The notes: generated from the letters alone by a model not told the origin. A stretch of DNA of 64,000 nucleotides from Takashimella koratensis (GCA_003116875.1 BCKT01000005.1:1674001-1738000); one strand, 5' to 3'; positions 22,570 through 32,670 are shown, numbered from the stretch's first letter. A program made the numbers and translations.

Positions 22570-23420
22570 TTAAGCGGCCAAAAGATCCTTCCCGATGTCG
22601 TAACTTTCTGTGAGAGTCTGTTTCATCTGCGTATCAGAGTGGCTGTCAAATTTCGCGTAGTGTTCTTGATTCCAGTCATCAAAGTAGGTGGAGAGGTCGT
22701 CCCATTTGAATGTTGCTGATGTTCCCGCTGTATCGAAAGTCAGATCCAGGTACCCTTGATCGAAGACTTACCACATGCCTTGTTCAACTTGACAACGGCG
22801 GCTTCGAAAGCGTGGCTGGTGCTGGTGAGTCCTTGAGTGGCGCTTTCCAGTTGCTTTTGGAGGATTGCGTTGAGGAGCTGCCCAGCAACCTCGGTGACAA
22901 CGTTTCCCTTGACCGTGGACTCAAGATCACTGGGAGCGGAACAGAAGAGAAAAGACGAAATGCTTTGCACCACAGCCATCCAGCTCTCATCGAAGGATGA
23001 GGTGTAAACGGAAAGCCTGACACGGCTGGTGAACTCTTTGCTCCTTTTGATCATGAACCGGCGCAGATTCTCTCCAGCAGCAGTGGGCTGGACCATCGCA
23101 AAGGCGTAGTACATCGGAGGAGTGAAGCTGAGGAAGTAAGGAAGCAGCTCATCCCAAGAGACTCGCTCCGCTTCATAGGCTAAGAATGTGATTAGCTCAG
23201 CTAGCGATTCGCAAGACTCACTGAGGTCGTCGAAGCTCTCTCTGGCCCACGAATACTCATTCAAAGCCTTTGCAGAACCTTTGTCGACTTGGAGAAGAAC
23301 GTTGCGTAAAATGGTTTGGAAATCTTGGCGCTCTCTTGCCAACTCCTCCTTGAACGAACCGTCGCTGGGAGAAGAAACGCTAAGACGGGTGTCCGACCTG
23401 TAATTGCTCACTTCAGCCAT
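22570..23420 (-). CDS. Tandem array gene 5 (unknown 'WFF' family), two modules
   Basis: Three exons. Start MAEVSNYRSDTRLSV. The first intron (near 23176-23221, in-frame length, so easily missed) follows ESFDDL; exon 2 starts with YEAERVSWDELLPYFLSF, the module-1 motif. The same exon continues with SVYTSSFDESWMAVVQSI (module-1 C-terminal helix) and then a new helical segment (LLNAILQKQLESATQGL). The second phase-1 intron follows NKAC. The last exon begins AGTSATFKWDDLSTYFDDW, the module-2 motif, and ends YDIGKDLLAA with TAA at 22570-22572. Both introns sit at the same place within each module, which is the best evidence for an internal duplication. Function unknown; no signal peptide. Confidence 0.65.
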
Positions 23421-24260
23421 CTGAGATGAGGTGAATGCCGAGAAGATAAGAGTATGGCAGAGGGTGTGTGATATGCGCAAAAGCAATGTGGAACGGGGGT
23501 TCCAAGAGAAGAGAAAAAGTACAGCCCTGACAATGTTTTCGGACGAGCAACAAGAGGTAAGAAGGGGGTGTACAGTACAACACACCGGGCACTGCCATTG
23601 ATGGCGTGCTCACCGCACTTGCGCTCCACAACAGAAAGGAGGGTATGGACCAGCTTAGCTGTCCACGAGAACAAAGGTCAAAATGTACTCTCCTTGATGA
23701 GAGTTTACGCTTCATTGAGAGTGCCATTTGCTGGCGGGAGAGCTGCTGGAAGTTTTATGGACAGGCGATCAGTACAGCCACCAACGACTTTATACCGTCA
23801 CAAGACTCCACCAGCCCTACTCCTGGGTGTGTCGTTTAGAGAACCAATTTGTGTTCAACCCGCAAGCACCGTGAAGCGGGGAGAGGCTACCAGTACCATG
23901 TTCGCAATCACCAGTCGTTCGTTCGATGGGGCAAGGTACAAGGCAGCTGGTTAGCGTTCACGATAAGCGTGTTAAAAAGTCGACGTGAGCCAAGGAGACA
24001 TCTTGCATTCAAAAGGAAAACGTCACAAGAGGATACATGTGGCGCGCCCCAGCCTTCAGGTGACAACTTATTCCATCACTCAACTCCTCGGAATAACGAC
24101 AATCCGAGAGATGAACCTGCTCTCCCTCAATGCTCATCCTCTACCTTCACCAGCTTCACCTTCCCCACAGTATCAGTAGCCGATTGACAGTTTGAAGCAA
24201 GGAGTGTCTGGCCTTATTCGACGACTTCGACCTTTATCACATTTGACATGTCGTCCCCTG
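23421..24260. other. Gap between array genes 5 and 6
   Basis: 840 bp. Promoter of array gene 5 and the 3' flank of gene 6. Plus-strand frames at 23568-24187 are open but featureless. Nothing supported. Confidence 0.4.
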
Positions 24261-25182
24261 TTACTTCGTGTCGGCCTCCTGGGCGAGATGACGGTACATC
24301 CAAAGAGGCCCCATTGTGAGGAACGCGCTCGTCAGATCGGCGGTTCGAGCGATTGTGTCAAGGGCGGCAGCCCGAGTGTTGTTGGGGCCTTCGCGAAGCT
24401 TGGATGCTTCTGATTCGAGCATGGCCACGCATTTGTCGGGTTCTTCGGCGTAGAGCTCGTGCTTGTCCGCATCCCAACCGTTGAAGAAGCCAGAGAAGAC
24501 CGTCGTCCACTCGATCTGGCTGTGAAGGCGGGCTAATGAGTAGTTCAGTACGTCTAACTTTCGATATACTCACACATCTGGTATTCGAATATCTCGAGCG
24601 CGTCCCCGTACGCTGAAACTGCCGACTTGTCCGCCAGGCATTCGTCAAGGAGTCCAACCAGCTCCTGACCCACGCCCTCGGGACTTTTCTCTTCACTCTG
24701 TTCTTCGTTTGAAGGGGACGAGTCACCGTCTGATTCCATCTCGTACTGCCTCTCATGCCAGCGCGCAGCGCACCCGTGGTGTTTGTCTTTGACTTGGGTC
24801 ATGAGGTAGATCGCTTCCGTCAGGTCCTGGGTGTTGGCAATGTTCATCACTCTTGTCCTGAATTCCTGGCTCCATTCGTCATTCGAGACAATCTTCGATG
24901 CTGAGCTTTTCAAAATGCCTTTTGCATGAGCAGCCGAGAGAATCGGGTTTTTCCCGAGTGCGTCCTTGACAGTCATCCAAGGTACATCATAGCCGATGAG
25001 TTCTTTTAAATGTTGTCAGCTCAGCCGGCAATTGTTGCCTCACTCATCGTCTCATCGAACTCCGTCTCGGCTTTCGAGATTTCTTGGCATTCTTCGTACA
25101 CTAATGTATGATCCTTGTCCACACTCGCCTGGAGATAGGCTTTCAGAGCCCGGCAAGCTTTCTCCACGTTGTGGCTGGACAT
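24261..25182 (-). CDS. Tandem array gene 6 (unknown 'WFF' family), two modules
   Basis: Three exons. Exon 1 starts MSSHNVEKACRALKAYLQ and ends FDETM; a phase-1 intron (GTGAGG donor, TTAAAAG acceptor) leads to KLIGYDVPWMTVKDAL, a divergent module 1 with EAIYLMTQVKDKH as its C-terminal helix. An acidic Ser/Glu linker follows, then helical GQELVGLLDECL and ALEIFEYQ. The second intron (24534-24575 region; best read as phase 2) leads to IEWTTVFSGFFNGWDADKHE, the module-2 motif, and LTSAFLTMGPLWMYRHLAQEADTK before TAA at 24261-24263. Function unknown. The promoter contains a 17-G homopolymer. Confidence 0.62.
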
Positions 25183-25795
25183 GGAAAAAACTTGGGCTTT
25201 CGCGGGAGATGAAGAGAACGATGTTGAGTACGAGATAAAGCTGTAGGTCTGCGCGGGTGTGGAATGACGGGTAGGTATGCTTCTGAGTTGTGTGTTTGGA
25301 GAAGGGGAATGAAGCGTAATTTGAGCTGGAGGGGGGGGGGGGGGGGGACGCATGAACCATGGACAGAGAGACTTAGCCTCAGAGAGGGATTGCGTGCTCG
25401 CTCAAATCGAAGTCTTGAGAAATTCAGACAGAAAGGTTCGCAGGCAGCAAGCGCGTAGTCACTCCAAAAAACCTGCAAAGTCTGAATCCAGCAACGTTTC
25501 CTCAACATGTGACTCTCCTTTCAACTTCTCCTGAAGGGTTTAAAAAAATGGACCGAGGTGAAAGACCAGAGGACTAACGCTGATTTGAGCAAACATGCGT
25601 GGAGCTGAAGCTCAAAGTTCGAGTTTGAAGACCTCAAAAGAGTGTGGCCTAACCCCCAGAGCTCAGAAGTCGTACCAGAGGTTTGTTCAAGAGCAGGCAA
25701 TGTGTCTGTAGGAGAGAGAGGGTGAGTGCAATGGTGTTCATGATCAGGGGTATACAGTACGAAGCAAGTAAGTACTACAAGGCACTATTCAATCC
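25183..25795. other. Gap between array gene 6 and the secreted-protein cluster
   Basis: 613 bp marking the border of the two tandem arrays. It holds the array gene 6 promoter (with the G tract) and the 3' flank of the first barrel protein. No gene seen. Confidence 0.45.
25331..25347. repeat. Homopolymer of 17 G
   Basis: Seventeen consecutive G on the plus strand, about 150 bp upstream of the start of array gene 6. Length is likely to vary between isolates and could be a sequencing or assembly weak point. Confidence 0.9.
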
Positions 25796-26939
25796 TCAAG
25801 TGCAGCTAGGGACAGCACCATTCATGGTACAAGTATTGCACGTGTCAAGTACAACCCATGCTGAATAAATGGCGTGCGTCAGCTAGGGTCACGGACGTGT
25901 TGCAGATACCCAGAGTCACTTACCTGTACCGACGTTGTTGCATTGCTGGAGGACGTTTCCAGCACACTGGTAGGATCCACCAGTACAGGTACCACCGCTC
26001 GTGACTACTGTGGGGCCGGCTGATGCAGGTGCAGATTGTGATGATGACGCTGCTCCTGGTGACTGAACGGCACCGTATGCAAACGAGGTGGATTGGGGAG
26101 TGAGAGGCTGAGCGCTTTCCGGATTGATGATCTGGTTATCAACGACTTGAACTTTGAGGCCCGAGGCATTCGCGTCGCAACTTCCTGCAACTGCGATCAA
26201 CCCAAGAGCTAGAAGGGATGAATCACGGTCAACGATGATACTATGATGCACTGATGAGGGGCAGTCATCATATTCACCTGACATATCAACAATTGGAGCT
26301 TCCGAAGCCGCCTCGCAGCCGTCCCATAGATAGAATGGACCTTCATCCAAGACTTTTTGGTTCCCGGCGGAATCGAAGATCAGGACCCTGTTGATGATTT
26401 AGTGCGATGTGGATGAAGTCAAAAATAACCTTGCTGTTACTTACTCTTTGCCACACCAATACGGCAGAAGCTCCTTGTTTGCCTCGTAGCCTCCGAGGAG
26501 GTTGTAGTTCAGAGCTAAGACAGGGAGTATGATGTATAACATGTGGATGCAGGGGGTGGAGAGCGATCACTGAGCTCACCAACGATACGACTGGTGCCAA
26601 TGTCGCTCATCGTGTCGCCGGAATAATAGGAACACTCGGGAACTCCCAAATTAGCGTTGGCAGACCATCCCTTCTGTTCCATGGCTCCTGATGTGGCACA
26701 CACATCATTCGAACTCGTCTCGGTTACATCATAGTATCTAATTTTGTCAGTGGTCTTGTCCAATGGTAGGGTACTGTTTCAGACACAGCTTACACAGTAC
26801 CGTCGGCATCGTCTATCTCGAAGAGAACGGCGCCAGAGCCGGCGCGAGGAGTGAGTGTGTTGTTAGCGAACGTGGGTGTTGGATTGGGAAGGGCATATCC
26901 CGAGACAGCGAGATGCAACAAGAGCGCCAGCGCAAACAT
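25796..26939 (-). CDS. Secreted double-psi beta-barrel (RlpA/expansin-like) protein with C-terminal Cys module, copy 1
   Basis: Five to six exons. N-terminal signal peptide (MFALALLLHLAVSGYALPNP). The barrel domain runs from TVYYDVTETSSNDVC through GWSANANLGVPECSYYSG, SRIVGALN, LLPYWCGKE and DEGPFYLWDGCEAA to VDMSG and GSCDANASGLKVQVVD, the usual strand order of DPBB proteins (plant barwin/expansin, fungal secreted inhibitors). A short Ser/Ala linker leads to a cysteine module, CTGGSYQCAGNVLQQC, and the last exon adds WVVLDTCNTCTMNGAVPSCT. This resembles small chitin/glucan-binding modules, but I cannot name the family. Probably an extracellular or wall protein. The last exon is found because a GTAAGT donor follows NNVGT and the spliced ending repeats in copies 2 and 3. 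Confidence 0.78.
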
Positions 26940-27466
26940 ATTGAAGAAAAAAGAACAAGCGGGGAGTGTCGGGTGATACGACGGATCGGATCATACTTAT
27001 GTAGCGATCTTCGGCGATCACCTCGCTGAGACCATCGGTGGTCCCCGTGCGGAGCTGGTGAAGGGAGCATGAAAGGTAGAGGTTTCACCTGTCCTTTGGC
27101 ATGTGTCAACGTACGGTGGTTGGTCGAACTCTTCAAAGGAATGGTTAAGGGTGACTCGGGCCCCGAGCGGCGCCGCCCACTGAGCGAGCCGTCCATGTCG
27201 AATGCCGAAAAGACTTCTTTTTAAGCCTCTTGGTCAACCGGCGTATCACCAGACCAGCAATGGCGTGATTCGCTTGAGGATTGACAGATGCGCACAGCAG
27301 TCACAGTGTAGGCCTACCCGTAAGCCGGCTCAGGATCAGCGGGGACAAACCGGTGGATGTTCATACCAGAGGAATGACAGTTTTTGAGATCAGGGGCGAA
27401 GGAACATGGGAAATTCACCACGAGGTGTATACTGTAGTAGACAATCTGGGAGACAAGCGATAGTCT
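26940..27466. promoter_or_regulatory. Promoter region of secreted barrel protein copy 1
   Basis: 527 bp. Contains TACATAAG (minus strand, 26996-27003), 57 bp upstream of the ATG, and a 20-bp block at 27081-27100 that recurs upstream of copy 2. No gene seen. Confidence 0.5.
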
Positions 27467-28609
27467 TTAAATGCACTTAGGAACTACGCCGTCCATCGTA
27501 CAAGAATTGCAATTGTCAAGGACAACCCAAGCTTTATTGGAGAAGTGGTGTTAGCTAATGTCGCAGCTGCATTTCGAATAGCGTCGACACGTTGACTCAT
27601 CTGTACCGACGTTCTTACATTGTTGTAAAACGTTACCAGCACACTGATATGCGCCACCGGTACAAGTCCCTCCTGTTGTGCCGACAGTGGTGGGTCCCGC
27701 TGCAGCGGGAACTCATGGCGAGGATACCGACGACGCGGCGGTGGTCGGGGAAGTGGCAGGAGTGAGAACAACAGAGGTCGATTGAGGGGTCAGCGGTTGA
27801 GCGTTTTCAGGATCGACAATCTGATTGTCAATGATCTGAACTTTGAGACCTTGAGGGTTCGACATGCAGTCGCCGTTGACTGCAATGATACCTAGGGCTG
27901 ACGCGGCGTGTGTAGCTGTTAGCGCTGATATTCATCTCTACGAGAAGTCTAGTCTTACCTGACAGATCGACAATCGGTTTGTGCGTCGCCGCTTCACACC
28001 CGTCCCATAAGGAAAATGGGCCCTCATCCAGGGTCTTCTGGTTGCCGCTGGAATCGAAGATCCGAACTCTAATATCAAACACTTTTGAGCAACACGCCTC
28101 TTGAGAAACACAGACGATTATTCACTCACTCTTTCCCACACCAATAAGGCAGCATGGCTGGATTGACAACTGCGCCTCCGACGAGGTTGCGGTTCAAAGC
28201 TGCATTATGAGTTAACAGACGAGATTGTAGAGAGACAGATGTAACTCGCCAACGATCCGACTGGTGCTAATGTTGTTGAGAGTCTGGGCCGAGTAATACG
28301 AGCATTCCGGTATCCCCTGATTGGCATTGAAAGCCCATCCTTTCAATTCTTGACCCTGTGGCTCGGCACATACATCGTTCGTGCTCGTTTCAGTCACATC
28401 GTAGTACCTAGTACGCTGGTTAGCCAAAGTTTTTTGACGAGTTCTGTTAAAGCCTAAGCTGTTCAAACCCACACAGTGCCTGTCGCGTTGTCTATCTCGT
28501 AAAGGACAGCACCGCTACCGGTCCGAGAGGAGAGTGTGCGGTCACTGATGTTGTTGGGAAGGGCGTAACTCAGGATAGCAAAGTACAGCAGGAGCGCCAG
28601 CGCCAACAT
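27467..28609 (-). pseudogene. Secreted double-psi beta-barrel protein copy 2, C-terminal module lost
   Basis: Close paralog of copy 1: signal peptide MLALALLLYFAILSYALPN, YYDVTETSTNDVC, GWAFNANQGIPECSYYSA, DEGPFSLWDGCEAA, VDLSG, QGLKVQIID. Two lesions affect the end. In the linker an in-frame TGA lies at 27713-27715. Further on, where copy 1 has a GTAAGT donor after GGTACAG, copy 2 has ATGAGT, so the last intron could not be spliced normally. The downstream CTGGAYQCAGNVLQQC and WVVLDNCNSCTMDGVVPKC sequences are otherwise intact. The product as encoded is a secreted barrel domain ending in its linker (27713-28609), which may still fold and work. The full ancestral span is given here. Confidence 0.68.
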
Positions 28610-29015
28610 GCTGCGAGCAGTAAAACAAAGTGAGATTGGGGAGAAGTGAGGGTTTCAGTGACGGGTCGCAGTGAGCTTATATAGCGACCCATCTGTGCTA
28701 TTCATCATCTGACCGGTGATCTCCCCCGTGAGGAGACAGTGGAGGGAAATAAGAAAAGAGGAGGTGGTTTCGACTGTCCTTTAGTGTTACACCATGAGGC
28801 GTGGTGTTTCGGGCACGGAGGCACAAAGGAACGAGCCAGGGTGGCTCGGGGCTCGAGCAGAGCGTTGCCCCCGAGCCGATGGGCGACCGTGTGACTAAAG
28901 ATACATACATGGTGTATACAATACACGTAGCGACCCGCGCCCTGCCCCCGCCGGTGGAGCAAGCTGGATGTATCTAGTACCTAAACGAATGTTCAAACGG
29001 ACAAGCCGGTGCCCG
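28610..29015. promoter_or_regulatory. Promoter region of secreted barrel protein copy 2
   Basis: 406 bp. Holds the TATATAAG element and the 28766-28785 block shared with copy 1. Remaining sequence is the 3' flank of copy 3. No gene seen. Confidence 0.45.
28676..28683 (-). promoter_or_regulatory. TATA box candidate of secreted barrel protein copy 2
   Basis: TATATAAG on the minus strand, 67 bp upstream of the ATG at 28609. Copy 1 has TACATAAG at the matching position. Confidence 0.5.
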
Positions 29016-30296
29016 TTACTCGCAGTCAACGCTACCAGTGTCCGTAAAGCTGCACGTTGTCTCGCAGGTGGTGATGGTCTCCCAAGCTGCGTCACACTGT
29101 CAGCACCTGTATCTATATCGGTGACGCTCGACACGACTTACCTAGGCTCGTCGTCGAGACGTAGTTGCAAACTTGCAAGGTGAGACCGTTACACTGCCAT
29201 GTGCCGTAGGTGCATGATGAGCCGGAGTCGAGGGACACGCTGGCCGAAGGAGCAGAAGAGGAGGTGGATGTTGGTGCAGTTGTTGATGTGGTCGGGGCGG
29301 AGACAGTGGAACTGGATGTGGGAGAAGAGGAGGTTGTCGAAGCGACGAGAACTCGGACGTTGTCAAGTGTATCCGTCCCAGCTGCGGACGAGGAGGACCA
29401 CCACGAACTAGTCCCACGGATGGAGTACGAGCTCAAGGTAGACGAAGGCGCAACCGCTGCTGGAGACGACGAGGTGGACGGTGTTGCAGTCGCAGTCGCA
29501 GTCGCCCCGCTACCACCCGTGATCGTGCCCGAGGGTGAAACGTTGGTGTCGAGAACCTTGACAGTGAGACCGCTGGGGTTGTTGCCTGAACATGTCCCGC
29601 CTTTGATTTGAGTAAACGCTTTCGCGGAGAAATCGACCTTGACCTCAATCGCACATTCCGCGCAAGCATCGTAGACGACGAAAGGACCCTCGTCGAGCAC
29701 GATCTCGTTTCCGTCCGAATCCCACACCTGAACCCTGGGCACGAGTCAGTATTGACCGGTGGATATTTTCATCGCGCAGTCACTCACTCTTTACCACACC
29801 AGTAGGTGGGATCGGATTTGACCATTGTCGCGTTCAAGGCTGCGTAAGAGGGGTGGAATCAGCATTCGTCGCAGTGGAAAGGCGTTTGATGGGTGGGAAG
29901 CAAAGGAGGGTTTGACGCGTGAGTGTGACGGTTTCGGTGGTAGCCAACTCACCAACGATGCGGTTGCTCCCAAGGCTTTCAAGAGTGTAGGCAGTGGCGT
30001 CCGAGCCCTGGCAGTAGGTGACACCTCCGTTGATACCCGACGTGATTGCCCAGTTGGCGACATCGGGTCCGCCGTTCTCGACCGAGCAGACATCGATTCC
30101 GATCTCCTCGTCGAGGTCGTAGTAGCTGGGCGGGGTTAGTTGAGACGCACATGATGTGTCGAGATCGCAGATCCCCCATGATCCACGCGATGCGAGATAC
30201 TTACAAGGTGCCAGTGACATCTTGAAGGTCGAGAACGACGGTTTGGGCGCGAGCGAGAGCGGCCAAGAGAAGGAGAGTGAAAGAGGTGGCAAGCAT
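29016..30296 (-). CDS. Secreted double-psi beta-barrel protein with long Ser/Thr linker, copy 3
   Basis: Signal peptide MLATSFTLLLLAALARAQT, then barrel domain TLYYDLDEEIGIDVC, SRIVGALN, YWCGKE, DEGPFVVYDACAECAIEV, VDFSAKAFTQIKGGTC and GLTVKVLD. This copy keeps the most typical DPBB signature (DAC-x-x-C ... D-x-S-x-x-A-F). The linker is much longer than in copies 1 and 2, rich in Ser/Thr/Ala and probably O-mannosylated, about 110 residues. The C-terminal module is CTYGTWQCNGLTLQVC, completed by a last exon WETITTCETTCSFTDTGSVDCE after a GTAAGT intron. TAA at 29016-29018. More diverged than the other two, so an older duplicate. Confidence 0.8.
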
Positions 30297-30700
30297 GGTT
30301 GATTTACTAGGGTGGTGCTGAGGGAATGCAAAGCGAAAGTTCGAGGTTGAGACGTGGTGTCGTACAAGTGAGGGATTGATTTAAAACACGTTATTGAAAG
30401 AGCGTGGAGGAGTCGTGGAGAGTCGCGCCAGGCGAATGGTCGGTGAAGAAGACAAGGAAGGAGGAAGGATAGGGTGTGTTGAGCACGAGTCGACCGTGAA
30501 AGAGCGTGTTGAAGAACGAGTGGACGAGGTATTGACCTCTGCGCGGAGGTGGTTTGGTGAGAGTGGTCGTGAGGCGCCGTGGGCGAGGTGGGTAAGATTG
30601 GTGAGTGAGAGGTGAGGAGAGGATGGGAGGGATGAGACGTGTCGGGAAAGCGTTGTGTTGTGAAGGAGATGGATGGAAAAGAAAAGAAAGGGAAGAGGAA

Positions 30701-30725
30701 ACACACACACACACACACACACACA
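30701..30725. repeat. (AC)n microsatellite
   Basis: Twelve uninterrupted AC dinucleotides. Directly visible; likely length-polymorphic. Confidence 0.95.
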
Positions 30726-30973
30726 AGAGGACAAAGCGGTCAATGCGTCTCATCACCATCATTCCAAAGGATGCACATAGTCCACCGCCCACACACCAAA
30801 GGAAGGGGAAATGATGGATGACCCAGTGTGAAGGTGATGCGCCGAGTACTTGAAACGCGACTACCCTGAATCCTCCCATCAAAATTGGGCCATCACCCAT
30901 CACACCCTGGAACTCCCTTTGACAAGGGGCGCTGCCGTCTCCCGCCTAGCAGGTCCCTTTGGATCCGGGCTGT

Positions 30974-30993
30974 ACCCTGAATTATTTCAGGGT
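30974..30993. repeat. Perfect inverted repeat ACCCTGAA-TTAT-TTCAGGGT
   Basis: Eight-base arms with a four-base centre, in the divergent promoter about 215 bp before the GNAT ATG. The half-site CCCTGAA recurs twice nearby. Could be a dimeric factor site. Confidence 0.6.
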
Positions 30994-31206
30994 TCCTCCT
31001 CCGCCTCGCACATCCTCACAACGCCCCATCCCGCCCTGAAACGCTAATGCCGGAGTGAGTCACGTGCTCTGCTCTTACCATGAGAATTCGACTCGTTTAT
31101 CGTCTTTGCTGTTTACAATCTATCCGGCCTGGCCCTTATAATCTTCCCCGTCACACTACTAGACCTCAAGACTCTCCCTTGTCCTTCTCGCCTGATCCAC
31201 TCAATC

Positions 31207-31806
31207 ATGGCCGCCCCCGAACCCGGACACGCAGCGCCAAGCGTCGACACTCCCACCTCGTTTCCTGGCACCCCTGACAACGCGTCCCCAATCATCTACC
31301 GCCGCGCAACCACTGCGGACGCTTCGGCCGTTGCCTCTCTCATTGGTCGAGTGTGGTCCATGTTCTTCGGCTACTCGGTTTCCCCGTCGGACCTCGAAAC
31401 GTACCTCACCACGACTCTCTCCCCCGAACAGCTCGAGCGGGATATTGCCAATCCCCGACTCCGGTTCCTGGTTGCTGTCACCACGGTGGACAATGCAATC
31501 GTCGGTGTTGCTCAGCTCGTCACGAAATCTACAGAACCGTGCCTCACATTGCCATCACCAATCGAGTTGCAACGGTTATATGTGTCGGAGACACTGCACG
31601 GACGCGGCGTAGCCAACGCGTTGATAAAAGGGTCCGAGGAGATTGGCAAGGAGGAAGGCTGCGAGTCGATGTGGCTGGGAGTTTGGGAGGACAACCCGAA
31701 GGCGCAAAGATTCTACACCAAGATGGGGTTCAAGACGGTTGGAGAGCACAAGTTCTTGGTGGGCGAGTCGGTCAGGCGGGACTGGATTATGGAGAAGAGC
31801 ATATAG
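31207..31806 (+). CDS. GNAT-family N-acetyltransferase
   Basis: Intronless, 199 residues, unusual here where nearly all genes are split. Starts MAAPEPGHAAPSVDTPTSFP; the GNAT fold begins at IIYRRATTADASAVASLI. Motif A, the acetyl-CoA pyrophosphate loop, is LYVSETLHGRGVANALI with the Gly-Arg-Gly-x-Ala core, and motif B is MWLGVWEDNPKAQRFYTKMGF. Similar fungal proteins are small-molecule or aminoglycoside-type acetyltransferases of unknown substrate. No membrane or targeting signal seen. Its stop at 31804-31806 is convergent with the DUF1348 gene. Confidence 0.88.
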   Translation: MAAPEPGHAAPSVDTPTSFPGTPDNASPIIYRRATTADASAVASLIGRVWSMFFGYSVSPSDLETYLTTTLSPEQLERDIANPRLRFLVAVTTVDNAIVGVAQLVTKSTEPCLTLPSPIELQRLYVSETLHGRGVANALIKGSEEIGKEEGCESMWLGVWEDNPKAQRFYTKMGFKTVGEHKFLVGESVRRDWIMEKSI

Positions 31807-31945
31807 AAGAGTGTAGATCGTAGACTGCATCACGTGAGCATGAGTGGTGACTCCAATATCATAACGCTATCATGTATTTTTCCATCCAACGCTATTTTAC
31901 TGAAGCGAGATGTGGCCACGAGGGACCTCGCCGCTCTGAGCTGGG

Positions 31946-32670
31946 TCAGCCGAGGTATGTGCGGCTGTTTGCCGGGACGCTCAAACTCACATTCACATCC
32001 ACGCCGTCCTTGAACCACCGCTCGTCTTGGCTAATTGGCACGGTGTTCCCGCTCATCTAAGGATGGTCAACATCATCATCAGTCATTCACAGGTTGCAAA
32101 GCGAGCCGCAATAAGATACCTGGCGTGACTTCATTCTGCCGTCCTCGGCGAACACCTGCAAGTCAGAACGGGAACCACCTTCATACTTACCCAGTGTTCA
32201 AGTCCGTACGTCCGGTACCACTGACTCTGTACATCAGGCGTCTCCGAGTGCTCATACCAGAATTCCACAGCGCTTCACAGGTTGTCAGCGCATTCTACCC
32301 CACCCCATGACGTCCCACTTACATCCTGTTGTCCGCAAAAGCAAAGAGTTCCTTGCGCAGCCGGTAGTTGTGCTCCCTCGCCCACTTGTCGGTCAAGAAC
32401 TCTTCAATGGCTGCGGTACCAACGAAGAACTTGTCCCGGTTGCGCCATTGTGAGTCTGAAGTGTATGCAGGCGACACAGTCGCTGGGTTCCGGGTGTCTG
32501 GCGGAGTCGTCAGCCTCGATCAGAGACCATGACCTACTCCACTTGTCCTGAGCGGCTTTCACTTTTCTGCAACGGCTGTCAGCTGCGCAATCGCTGCTGC
32601 TCGATGTCACGGAAGCTCACTTGAGCGCTGTCTCGGCGGTGAAAGGCGGCACGGGGGGTAGCGGGGACAT
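31946..32670 (-). CDS. DUF1348 (NTF2/SnoaL-like) protein
   Basis: Small conserved protein of the NTF2-like superfamily, function unknown. About six exons. Starts [19 protein letters not shown]; the family body is [60 protein letters not shown] and [18 protein letters not shown], ending in [16 protein letters not shown]. After DVN there are two possible ends: reading through gives a TGA at 31946-31948, while removing a last GTGAGT intron gives a tail ending at 31830. I use the simpler one. Divergent from the F-box gene, start-to-start 227 bp. Confidence 0.82.

Larger units (their letters stand above)
30297..31206. promoter_or_regulatory. Divergent promoter, barrel protein copy 3 (-) and GNAT gene (+)
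   Basis: 910 bp without a gene. Contains an (AC)n microsatellite, three plus-strand CCCTGAA words (30864, 30975, 31034) and an 8-bp-arm palindrome. A TATAAT lies near 31137, about 70 bp before the GNAT ATG. Confidence 0.5.
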
